A stretch of DNA of 64,000 nucleotides, taken from Tubulanus polymorphus. Taxonomy: Eukaryota > Nemertea > Palaeonemertea > Tubulaniformes > Tubulanidae. Made by a program: the position numbers and the translations under genes. Within the stretch, counting starts at the first letter, position 1; each line of letters opens with the position of its first letter. The notes beneath the pieces were generated by a model that saw only the letters and a list, made by a program, of their open reading frames with translations, was not told where the DNA came from and searched no databases. The stretch covers positions 11,680,462 through 11,744,461 of the forward strand of contig NC_134034.1 in the NCBI RefSeq assembly GCF_964204645.1, given 5' to 3'. Positions 54,501-64,000 of this stretch are shown in pieces.

Positions 54501-57500
54501 ATTAGAACTAGGAGGAAGGATAAACGTTAGATTTGCATTCGTTTTGGATTTCGGAATTTCCCATCCATTTCCACTTCCAGTTAGTAGAGATTTCACATCT
54601 GTGTTCGGGTCCGTAATGATTCCAGATTCAGTGACGATTTTATTTGATATGACATCTTTTACAGGTTCCTTACAAACAGCTTCAAAAGAAAACAGATAAA
54701 TCGTTCGTACATTTGTGAGGTAAGATAATTATCTACAAATGAAAATGATCTACAAATACGATTCAATAAACCATGACTCACGTGGTATCGTAGTAGGCTT
54801 GACACTTGGTGTTGTAGATGGTGTGCCTGGTGGAGTCGTAGTTGTAACAGGAGGTACTATGGGTGTTGTAGCAGGAGTTCCCGGTGTGCCTGATGGAGTC
54901 GTAGTTGTTATAGGAGGTACTATGGGTGTTGTAGCAGGAGTTCCCGGTGTGCCTGGTGGAGTCGTAGTTGTAACAGGAGGTACTATGGGTGTTGTAGCAG
55001 GAGTTCCCGGTGTGCCTGGTGGAGTCGTAGTTGTAACAGGAGGTACTATGGGTGTTGTAGCAGGAGTTCCCGGTGTGCCTGGTGGAGTCGTAGTTGTTAT
55101 AGGAGGTACTATGGGTGTTGTAGCAGGAGTTCCCGGTGTGCCTGGTGGAGTCGTAGTTGTAACAGGGGGTACTATGGGTGTTGTAGCAGGAGTTCCCGGT
55201 GTGCCTGGTGGAGTCGTAGTTGTAACAGGGGGTACTATGGGTGTTGTACCAGGAGTTCCCGGTGTGCCTGGTGGAGTCGTAGTTGTAACAGGAGGTACTA
55301 TGGGTGTTGTAGCAGGAGTTCCCGGTGTGCCTGGTGGAGTCGTAGTTGTAACAGGAGGTACTATGGGTGTAGTACCAGGAGTTCCCGGTGTGCCTGGTGG
55401 AGTCGTAGTTGTAACAGGAGGTACTATGGGTGTAGTACCAGGAGTTCCCGGTGTGCCTGGTGGAGTCGTAGTTGTAACAGGAGGTACTATGGGTGTTGTA
55501 CCAGGAGTTCCCGGTGTGCCTGGTGGAGTCGTAGTTGTAACAGGAGGTACTATGGGTGTTGTAGCAGGAGTTCCCGGTGTGCCTGGTGGAGTCGTAGTTG
55601 TAACAGGAGGTACTATGGGTGTTGTACCAGGAGTTCCCGGTGTAGTCACAGTTGATTGTACGGGTCCTGTAAAGTCAAGCAATTTCTTGTTACCTTAAAC
55701 GTTATTTACCTTCAATTGAATTTAAATTCCCGATGAAAATGCACTTCGAAATATCCTGTTTATTTATTCAGATTTTGATTCACTGTTTATGATTTATAGT
55801 GTAAGCATTAGTGCTCAGAGAGGTTTATCGTCAATATGTCAATATGTAGTACAAGTCATATATAGTTAAAGCGTTATATGAATATATGTCATCGGAGATT
55901 TGAACTTACCTTTGCATCAACGCATTCTTTATTAATTCTTGGTTTTTGTTTGTCGATCGACAGCGTACGGCAAGTTGCCAGTAAAAAAAGCACGCTTAAT
56001 AATTGTCCATTCTTAGAGCCGAATGACAGCCGAATTTATCGATATTTTCGATCCGAGTAAAGTGCAGTGTATTCGTGCTATATCGTTTTGTGTGCTAGTG
56101 TTAGTGTGCATTTTCGGCAGTGCATTTGATTATGCAAATCAATGACAAATATATGAAACATAAGAGTGAAAAATCTTACCGGTAGTTGTCGTTCCTGGAA
56201 AATAAAACATAAAACACAATATTAGAAAAGTAATTGACGATTGGGCGTGACCCAGGTCCAGTTACACAGTCAAGTGGCATTGGTCTAAAAATTGTCGTAA
56301 GCCATAGTTCATAGTGTGCAGGTGATATCTTAAAAGACCAGAAAGATAAACTGATTTCCGGTGTTTGATGCATGTCGTTTTGGTGCTTTGGTGCTTCCGT
56401 GTAACTCCGATATAGAAAACATAGATAAAAAACTAGATACGCATAATGACTTTAGAGTGGAAGCAATCAAGGAATGTCGTGTTGTGGCAAGCAACCTTCA
56501 TAGGTTCCCTTCATCTAATAAGGTCATGTCTTGGCAGTTCATATTCTAATATTCGTGTCCGTATAATCCATAAATCATTAGAAACGCTTAGTTCCCTTCA
56601 TCTTTGATATACACTTTTGAGGAATTTAATCTGTGTTTTTGTGGGGCATTGTTTGTTTCTAGGCATTCGAGATAGATTTAGCAAATAGTAGCAGAAACAA
56701 TAACCGTTCATGATACCTCGATAGAGGATGCTGCTACTCAAGATCTAATAGGTTAAAATCCTGTCATTAGATGTCGCTTATTGGCAAGTTACCAATTTTC
56801 AGTCGATTGACCTCTAAAGAAAATATTCTATACAGATGTATCGTGGTAGACAAAAAAGAGACAAACTTCGAATGATTCATATGTTAATCTCAAAAGACCG
56901 TGTCAACCTCTTCCAGTTTTTTTTTCAATTTCTGAGAGTTATTTAATGGTGCAATGTGCAATCAAGATTCAGTGCATAATAGCATTCTGCTCTTCCCTAA
57001 ATGAGCAAATTCATTTTCATCTAAAAACATATTAAATAATATGTACTTTTTATCGTTGCTCGATAATGAAATTGCTCTGGGCTGAGGACACCAAAAGATA
57101 TATATATATATATGTATATATATACTGTAAAACGACTAAAGGACATACGTTTATAACATGCTGATATTTGCACAGTGAAGTACAGTGTGTCCTCGCCAGG
57201 GTACCAAGGTTCCTTCGGCATCAGCTTAACCTCTTTTACATTGGATAACAGTGGAGTGAAAGTGATCGGGGCAACAAGAATTGTATTGGTTTTTACTGGT
57301 GTGAAGACATTGCTTCCATTGTATTTAACCAGAATATCCATAGACTTTACATTTCCATCAATCTTCGTAATGCGATAGATTGCTGGTGTGACTGTATAAG
57401 TCGAATTGGGTAGTAAGTCTATGATTAGATATGGTTTTGGCTGATTGGTCTTTGCTTTGTAAACCTCCCATCCCATGCCTGATGGGTAAATTTCAGATGG

Positions 57501-60500
57501 GGGTGTTAGTGGATTACTGGGGAAAGAGGTTAGCTGGGAGGGATGCACTATTTGCTTCGTCATAATGTCAGTCAATTCTCCTTCCTCACAAACTAATTGA
57601 AATAGAAATCAATTGCAATGAATTGATTTAGAATTGGAATATCTCAAGGCATTCGAATGTCAATCAATTTATCATTCAATGGTAGATAAGCTTTACCTGG
57701 TGCCGTTGTAGTAGATCCTGGTGCTGTTGAAGATACTCCTGGTGGCGCTGTTGTAGTAGTTCCCGGTAATGTTGTAGTTGATCCTGGTGGCGCTGGTGTA
57801 GTAGTTCCTGGTAATGTTGTAGTTGATCCTGGTGGCGCTGTTGTAGTAGTTCCCGGTAATGTTGTAGTTGATCCTGGTGGCGCTGGTGTAGTAGTTCCTG
57901 GTAATGTTGTAGTTGATCCTGGTGGCGCTGGTGTAGTAGTTCCTGGTAATGTTGTAGTTGATCCTGGTGGCGCTGGTGTAGTAGTTCCTGGTAATGTTGT
58001 AGTTAATCCTGGTGGCGCTGGTGTAGTAGTTCCTGGTAATGTTGTAGTTAATCCTGGTGGCGCTGGTGTAGTAGTTCCTGGTAATGTTGTAGTTAATCCT
58101 GGTGGCGCTGGTGTAGTAGTTCCCGGTAATGTTGTAGTTGATCCTGGTGGCGCTGGTGTAGTAGTTCCTGGTAATGTTGTAGTTGATCCTGGTGGCGCTG
58201 TTGTAGTAGTTCCCGGTAATGTTGTAGTTGATCCTGGTGGCGCTGGTGTAGTAGTTCCTGGTAATGTTGTAGTTGATCCTGGTGGCGCTGGTGTAGTAGT
58301 TCCTGGTAATGTTGTAGTTGATCCTGGTGGCGCTGGTGTAGTAGTTCCTGGTAATGTTGTAGTTAATCCTGGTGGCGCTGGTGTAGTAGTTCCTGGTAAT
58401 GTTGTAGTTAATCCTGGTGGCGCTGGTGTAGTAGTTCCTGGTAATGTTGTAGTTAATCCTGGTGGCGCTGGTGTAGTAGTTCCCGGTAATGTTGTAGTTG
58501 ATCCTGGTGGCGCTGGTGTAGTAGTTCCTGGTAATGTTGTAGTTGATCCTGGTGGCGCTGGTGTAGTAGTTCCCGGTAATGTTGTAGTTAATCCTGGTGG
58601 CGCTGGTGTAGTAGTTCCTGGTAATGTTGTAGTTGATCCTGGTGGCGCTGGTGTAGTAGTTCCCGGTAATGTTGTAGTTATTCCTGGTGTTGTTGCTGTA
58701 GTAGTTCCTGGTAATGTTGTAGTTATTCCTGGTGGTGCTGTAGTAGTAGTTTCTGTGTAGAATCAGGAAAGTACGAAGTTATCAGATATTTCTAGAAGAC
58801 AACATCTAAAAACTACTTTCATAGTGATCCGATTCCATAATGAAAATATAACTTGAAGCACAGGAAACAATCATCACTCAAACGAAACGATGCTTGAATA
58901 TAAACGTAATACGAATACCGATGAACAGAAAAGACTAGGATAGTTTGGAAAATTTGAAATTCCACGAAACGGTTAAACACTTGTCATCACCGGATATAAT
59001 TTCATGTTACATGTATACCATTGGTATAAGACAATACGAATATGCAGTAACGATGCATTTGGACCTCTTGAATAGTAGACAGATGCTAAATATTTGTACT
59101 GCTATTTCCTTTCTACTGAAAAAGCCAAAAGACGCGCATGTATCTGAACTATTATCTAAAGATATCTAATGGTAACTAAAGTCTACATGTCTAACTAAGA
59201 TGATATACCTTTTGATGTGGAATAGGTGAATGGTGGGAATGTTTCTGGTGCAATACTTATTGTTGTCGATCCTTGTGTACCAATTGTTGTGGTGCTACCT
59301 AATAGTCAAACGTAAAATATTTGAGGATTTGCTATTCAGATGAGGTGCTGATTGTCTCCGATATTCAATTGAACCGCAAAGTAAACTAGAAATGCTAATC
59401 TGGTTTTATTCGGTAAAATATACGCAAGTACTCATATATATATAGCTGTCAATGTAAGAACTCAGGCTATTATAGACTAGTGCTTACAATAAAGAATACA
59501 AAAATAAAATGTATACATTTAGTAATATATGGGATCCATACAGATACGGATGTTTAACTAAACGTAACTGTTCCTCTACGTATAACATGTGTAAATTATT
59601 TCATCAAACAGGAGAATGTATTATGCATTGTGAGTGTGAAATGATCACAATTCGTCATCGAGAAGCTGTTGTTACTAGCATACCTACAGTTGATGTCGAT
59701 CCTGGTGTACCTACAGTAGTTGTTTGTCCAGTTGTAGTTATCGGTCCAGATGATCCTACGGTTTGTTCTGTCCCTACAGTTGAATGGTGTCCAGGAGTTC
59801 CTACAGTAGTTGTTGGTTCTGGTGTTGCTACATTAGTTGTTGTAGTCGTGTATCCTGTGAATTCAGGTGGAGTTTGTGGTGCAATAATAGCCGTAGTAGT
59901 TGTACCTGGTGTTCCTACAGTAGTTGTACCTGGTGTTCCTACAGTAGTTGTACCTGGTGTTCCTACAGTAGTTGTGCCTGGTGTTCCAACAGTAGTTGTA
60001 CCTGGTGTTCCTACAGTAGTTGTACCTGGTGTTCCTACAGTAGTTGTACCTGGTGTTCCTACAGTAGTTATACCTGGTGTTCCTACAGTAGTTGTACCTG
60101 GCGTTCCTATAGTAGTTGTGCCTGGTGTTCCTATAGTAGTTGTACCTGGTGTTCCTATAGTAGTTGTACCCGGCGTTGCTACAGTAGTTGTACCTGGTGT
60201 TCCTACAGTAGTTATACCTGGTGTTCCTACAGTAGTTGTACCTGGTGTTGTTACAGTAGTTGTACCTGGTGTTGCGACAGTAGTTGTACCCGGCGTTGCT
60301 ACAGTAGTTGTACCCAGTGTTGCTACAGTAGTTGTGCCTGGTGTCCCTACAGTAGTTGTTAGTCCTGGTGTTCCTACAGTAGTTGTACCTGGTGTTCCCA
60401 CAGTTGTTGTTATTCCTGGTGTTCCTACGGTAGTTGTTGGTACCGGTGTTCCTACAGTAGTTGATGCTCCTGGTGTTCCTATAATAGTTGATGCTCCGGG

Positions 60501-63500
60501 TGTTTCTACAGTAGTTGTTGGTTCTGGTGTTTCTACAGTAGTTGAAGCTCCTGGTTTTCCTACAGTAGTTGAAGCTGCTGGTGTTCCGACACTAGTTGTC
60601 TGTCCTCGTGTTACTGGAGTAGCTGTTGGGCCTTGTGTTCCTAAAGTTGTTGATGGTCCTGGTGTTCCTACAGTAGTTGAAACTCCTGGTGTTCCTACAG
60701 TAGTTGAAACTCCTGGTGTTCCTACAGTAAATGTTTGTTCTGGTGTTCCTGCACTAGTTGTTGGTCCTGGTGTTCCTACAGTAGTTGTTGGTCTTGGTGT
60801 TCCTACAGTAGTTGAAGGACCAGGTGTTCCTAAACTAGTTGTTTGACCTGGTGTTCCTACAGTTGTTGATGGTCCTGGTGTTCCTACAGTAGTTGTTGGT
60901 CCTGGTGTTCCTACAGTAGTTGAAGGACCAGGTGTTCCTATGGTGGTTATTTGTGCTGGTGTTCCTACAATTGTTGATGGTCCTGTTGTTCCTGCAGTAG
61001 TTGCGCCTGATGTTGCTACAGTAGTTGATGCTCCTGGTGTTCCTACGGTAGTTGCGCCTGATGTTGCTACAGTAGTTGTTGGTGCTGGCGTACCTACGGA
61101 AGTTGTTAGTTCTGGTGTTGCTACAGTTGTTGTTGTAGTCGTGTATCCTGTAAATTCAGGTGGGGTTTCTGCTGCAATACTAGGTGTATTCGTTGTGCCT
61201 AGTGTTCCCACATTAGTTGCTGGACCTGATGTGCCTATAGTTGTGAAAGATTTAGGTGTTCCCACAGTAGTTGTTTGTCCTAGTGTTCCTACAGTAGTTG
61301 TTGCTCCGGCTGTTCCCACAGTAGTTGTTTGTTCTAGTGTTCCTACAGTTGTTGATGCTCCTGGTGTTCCTACAGTTGTTAGTGCTGGTATAACGACATT
61401 TGTTGTTGTTCCAACAGTACCTAGAGTAGTAGATGTGCCTACTGTTCCTATAGTAGTTGCTAGTCCTGGTGTGCCAACAGTAGTTGTTGGTGCTGGTGTT
61501 CCTAAAGTAGTTGTCAGTTCACGGGTAACTCCAGTAGTAACACTCGTTGTGGATACAGTGATTTCAGGAGGAGTCTCGGGTGCAATGATATTAGTGGTTG
61601 TTGTACCTGAAGTTTCCACAGTTGTAGAACCGGTAACTGTTACTTCTTTGGGGGTTGCAGGTCCGGTGTAAATTGTAGTAATTTCGGGAGTAGGTAGTGC
61701 TATAGTTGTGGTAGGCCCTTGCGGTCCTTAAGTAAGATTATAATGGTCACGATTACATTGTAGTCTAGGTCGATATTTTAAATGTTCTTTGATCTTTTCT
61801 GTCCAAAATGTCAATTGGTAATGACATTTTAAATGAACACACTAAATCACTAAAAATATTGTGAAAATTGACAGTTGGGTTTTTTCAATTAATCTTCCCA
61901 CCCCAAGTATGCTAATATGACCTACAAAATCAAGCTACCAATATCGCTTTTAAGGGTAAGGGTTTGTATGAATATCTTCATATGGACCTCAGAGCTGTTG
62001 AAAGTCCGAACAAGTTACATTTTAAATCAAAAACAAACCTGGTATAAGTGGTGATGTTGTTGTTGCTCCAGGTGTTGTTACTACGGTGGTTGTTGGTCCT
62101 TGTGTTCCAACAGTTGTTGTAATTCCTGGTGTTCCTACATTTGTTGTTGCTGCGGGTGTACCAGTTATGATTGGTGTTGTTATAATTACTATTGGAGATG
62201 TAGTGCTGATTGTTGTTGATGTTGTACCTATAATTTTTCAGCAGTGAATCTTGTAAAAAAATGCTATAAATCGACTCCATTTAGATTTTTAAAATGTGCT
62301 TTCGAGTTCGTCGTTGATCTTGTAGCTAGGTAATACGTTATAATTCACAGTAACCTATATACGCTATATCATAAACATTATTGAAATGTATTTAATTTTC
62401 GCAATGAGGATTGCGCACAACTATATCATGTTAATGGGCATCCTCATATTGCCTTGTTTAGAAGTTAGTGTACATGTAGGAATGTTGAAGAATAATGAAA
62501 CAAACCTGGTAGGGTAGTTGAAACTCCTGGTGTTCCTACAGTAGTTGAAACTGCTGGTGTTCCTACAGTAGTTGAAACTGCTGGTGTTCCTACAGGAGTT
62601 GAAACTCCTGGTGTTCCTACAGTAGTTGAAGCTGCTGGTTTTCCTACAGTAGTTGAAGCTGCTGGTGTTCCTACAGGAGTTGAAACTCCTGGTGTTCCTA
62701 TAGGAGTTGATACTCCTGGTGTTCCTACAGTAGTTGTTGGTCTTGGTGATCCTACAGTAGTAGAAACTGCTGGTGTTCCTGCAGTAGTTGAAGCTGCTGG
62801 TGTTCCTACAGTAGTTGAAACTCCTGGTGTTCCTACAGTAGTTGAAGCTGCTGGTTTTCCTACAGTAGTTGAAGCTGCTGGTGTTCCTACAGAAGTTGAA
62901 GCTGCTGGTGTCCCTACAGTAGTTGAAACTCCTGGTGTTCCTACAGTAGTTGTGCCTGGTGTTCCTACAGTAGTTGAAACTGCTGGTGTTCCTACAGGAG
63001 TTGAAACTCCTGGTGTTCCTACAGTAGTTGAAGCTGCTGGTTTTCCTACAGTAGTTGAAGCTGCTGGTGTTCCTACAGGAGTTGAAACTCCTGGTGTTCC
63101 TATAGGAGTTGATACTCCTGGTGTTCCTACAGTAGTTGTTGGTCTTGGTGATCCTACAGTAGTAGAAACTGCTGGTGTTCCTGCAGTAGTTGAAGCTGCT
63201 GGTGTTCCTACAGTAGTTGAAACTCCTGGTGTTCCTACAGTAGTTGAAGCTGCTGGTTTTCCTACAGTAGTTGAAGCTGCTGGTGTTCCTACAGAAGTTG
63301 AAGCTGCTGGTGTCCCTACAGTAGTTGAAACTCCTGGTGTTCCTACAGTAGTTGTGCCTGGTGTTCCTACAGTAGTTGAAACTGCTGGTGTTCCAACAGT
63401 AGTTGTTGCTGCCGGTGTTCCTACAGTAGTTGAAGCTGCTGGTGTTCCTACAGTAGTTGAAGCTGCTGGTTTTCCTACAGTAGTTGAAGCTGCTGGTGTT

Positions 63501-64000
63501 CCTACAGAAGTTGAAGCTGCTGGTGTCCCTACAGTAGTTGAAACTCCTGGTGTTCCTACAGTAGTTGTGCCTGGTGTTCCTATAGTAGTTGAAACTCCTG
63601 GTGTTCCTACAGTAGTTGTGCCTGGTGTTCCTACAGTAGTTGAAACTGCTGGTGTTCCAACAGTAGTTGTTGCTGCCGGTGTTCCTACAGTAGTTGAAGC
63701 TGCTGGTGTTCCTACAGTAGTTGAAGCTGCTGGTGTCCCTACAGTAGTTGAAACTCCTGGTGTTCCTACAGTAGTTGTGCCTGGTGTTCCTATAGTAGTT
63801 GAAACTCCTGGTGTTCCTACAGTAGTTGTGCCTGGTGTTCCTACAGTAGTTGAAACTGCTGGTGTTCCAACAGTAGTTGTTGCTGCCGGTGTTCCTACAG
63901 TAGTTGAAGCTGCTGGTGTTCCTACAGTAGTTGAAGCTGCTGGTGTTCCTACAGTAGTTGAAGCTGCTGGAGTTCCTACAGTAGTTGATGCTCCTGGTGT
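48547..64000 (-). CDS. Giant secreted mucin: PTS repeats, discoidin-like domains, VWC, CTCK (partial)
   Basis: Eighteen exons read on the minus strand: 48547..48833, 49189..49407, 49494..49536, 49795..49908, 50217..50266, 50345..50506, 51059..51523, 51620..52660, 52757..53671, 53765..54679, 54782..55666, 56180..56194, 57149..57592, 57697..58752, 59209..59298, 59684..61726, 62039..62227, 62506..>64000. All phases fit; exons from 50345 rightward are phase 1 at both ends. From N to C: Thr/Pro repeats (TPGTTTVG, TTTLPGTTTPAPPG, TTPIVPPVTTTTPPGTPG) that would be heavily O-glycosylated; five Cys-bracketed domains of about 150 aa (VCKEP or VCEEG to AACVG or SACYK), whose GWEV and EIIIDGNVFTADVFVKK stretches suggest a discoidin/F5-8C-like beta-sandwich (tentative); a VWC region (GYCVDNNQ, CDHCTC, KCCPVC); and a C-terminal cystine knot (CQPKTQSIEV, CKSSG, CKCC, CTCTGC). 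Such proteins form extracellular mucus or matrix gels, with CTCK giving disulphide dimers. The N-terminus and signal peptide lie beyond the window. Confidence 0.87.
48551..48775 (-). other. C-terminal tail of the mucin with NGPG repeats and RGKR site
   Basis: After the cystine knot the protein continues with seven hexapeptide-like NGPGAQ units, then GGRGKR, then 18 residues (SASRNLAKKFLGSLNLNM) to the stop. RGKR fits the furin pattern R-X-K/R-R. Most CTCK mucins end soon after the knot, so the tail is unusual. Cleavage is inferred. Confidence 0.7.
51620..54679 (-). repeat. Tandem duplication of a mucin domain exon (about 1.0-1.1 kb units)
   Basis: Exons 51620-52660, 52757-53671 and 53765-54679, plus the domain part of 51059-51523, are nearly identical copies. 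Their short introns match too (GAAAATTATTTTCCTTCA, ACCATGACTCACGTGG donor). Copies differ in the number of 14-residue PT units: nine or ten in the first, seven in the next two. A PT-only exon at 54782-55666 shares the same 3' end, and so looks like a copy that lost its domain. Confidence 0.92.
54782..55660 (-). repeat. 42-bp coding minisatellite (TTPIVPPVTTTTPPGTPGTP)
   Basis: About twenty 42-bp units coding for a Thr/Pro 14-mer, the same as in the three neighbouring exons. It is translated on the minus strand as part of the mucin. The open frame on the plus strand (GVVPGVPG type) is a consequence of the periodicity. Confidence 0.9.
55667..57148. other. Mucin intronic region around the microexon
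   Basis: Apart from the microexon at 56180-56194, I see no exon. A TATA-type microsatellite lies at 57100-57125. Confidence 0.5.
56180..56194 (-). other. 15-nt microexon of the mucin
   Basis: Acceptor TTATTTTCCAG, 15 nt coding R/TTT/G across phase-1 borders, donor GTAAGATT. It bridges the domain exon 57149-57592 and the PT exon 54782-55666 without changing frame. It could be skipped without harm to the frame; its use is not proven. Confidence 0.55.
57700..58750 (-). repeat. 45-bp coding minisatellite (TTTLPGTTTPAPPGS)
   Basis: About 23 copies of a 45-bp unit, a 15-residue PTS repeat of the mucin, in exon 57697-58752. Variant units (PAPPGL for PAPPGS) recur in the same order at 57950-58130 and 58330-58490. 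That shows multi-unit duplications. Confidence 0.93.
59690..61720 (-). repeat. Degenerate PTS repeats (TTTVGTPG) in mucin exon
   Basis: Exon 59684-61726 encodes about 680 residues, mostly 8-residue and shorter T/P/G/V units, interrupted by APETPPEFTGYTTTT-like spacers (about 59860, 61140 and 61570). Confidence 0.88.
62506..64000 (-). repeat. 27-bp-type PTS repeat array, continues past right edge
   Basis: Units encoding GTPAVSTTV or GTPGVSTTV continue to the end of the window. Blocks of about 440 bp recur (for example GATCCTACAGTAGTAGAAAC at 62748 and 63148), so the array has higher-order structure. The exon's 5' end lies outside. Confidence 0.9.

Noticed and set aside
51616-55698. GVVPGVPG-type plus-strand and CYNYDSTRHT-type minus-strand frames
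   Set aside because: Shadow frames of the mucin's 42-bp coding repeat. The TTPIVPPV frame is the one continuous with domains and splice sites.
59509-60846. Plus-strand 445-codon VVVPGVPT frame
   Set aside because: Antisense of the PTS repeat exon of the mucin. Valine/glycine/proline monotony has no domain context.

Overview
This is a window of animal nuclear DNA. It has spliced genes with GT-AG introns, metazoan-specific proteins (a CDCA7 homologue, a WIP/verprolin homologue, an SLC46 transporter and a mucin with VWC and C-terminal cystine-knot domains) and many short inverted-repeat transposons. The small exons, AT-rich introns, abundant MITEs and minisatellites, and a large secreted mucin suit a marine invertebrate, perhaps a lophotrochozoan such as a mollusc, annelid or brachiopod. 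I cannot fix the phylum from the sequence alone. All exon models were built by hand from splice sites, reading phase and protein similarity I recognise; no search was run.

Layout. 283-1376 (-): the first four coding exons of gamma-tubulin, continuing off the left edge. 1960-6968 (+): a CDCA7 homologue, divergent from gamma-tubulin across about 580 bp. 9079-16840 (+): an 11-exon gene that joins two bacterial-type glycosyltransferase domains, TIGR04282 (DUF2064) and TIGR04283. In bacteria both families carry the name 'arsenosugar biosynthesis glycosyltransferase'. This is the most unusual gene here. 19261-21929: a MULE-type DNA transposon with an apparent target-site duplication, terminal inverted repeats built of short tandem subrepeats, and a frameshifted transposase. 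24464-26020 (-): an intronless SLC46-type (folate/solute) transporter. 28020-37471 (+): a WIPF (WASP-interacting protein) homologue with an extra in-phase exon and a candidate alternative terminal exon lying between two inverted intronic arrays. 38.8-48.1 kb: gene-free repeats, comprising a palindromic satellite, foldback elements, tRNA-derived SINE pieces, and a 1,435-bp unit repeated about 3.3 times. 48547 to beyond 64000 (-): the 3' 18 exons of a giant secreted mucin. It has PTS repeats, five copies of a cysteine-bracketed discoidin-like domain (four nearly identical by recent exon duplication), a VWC region, a C-terminal cystine knot, and a tail with an RGKR furin-type site.

The genes do not form a pathway. 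Gamma-tubulin and CDCA7 may share a promoter region, as may SLC46 and WIPF, which are also head-to-head. Every splice junction in the five spliced models keeps the reading phase, which is the main internal support for them.

Repeats fill much of the non-coding sequence: at least ten inverted-repeat (MITE/foldback) insertions in several families, a nested insertion, and long minisatellites (units of 15, 31, 32, 35, 39, 45, 48, 79 and 92 bp), many of them inside introns.
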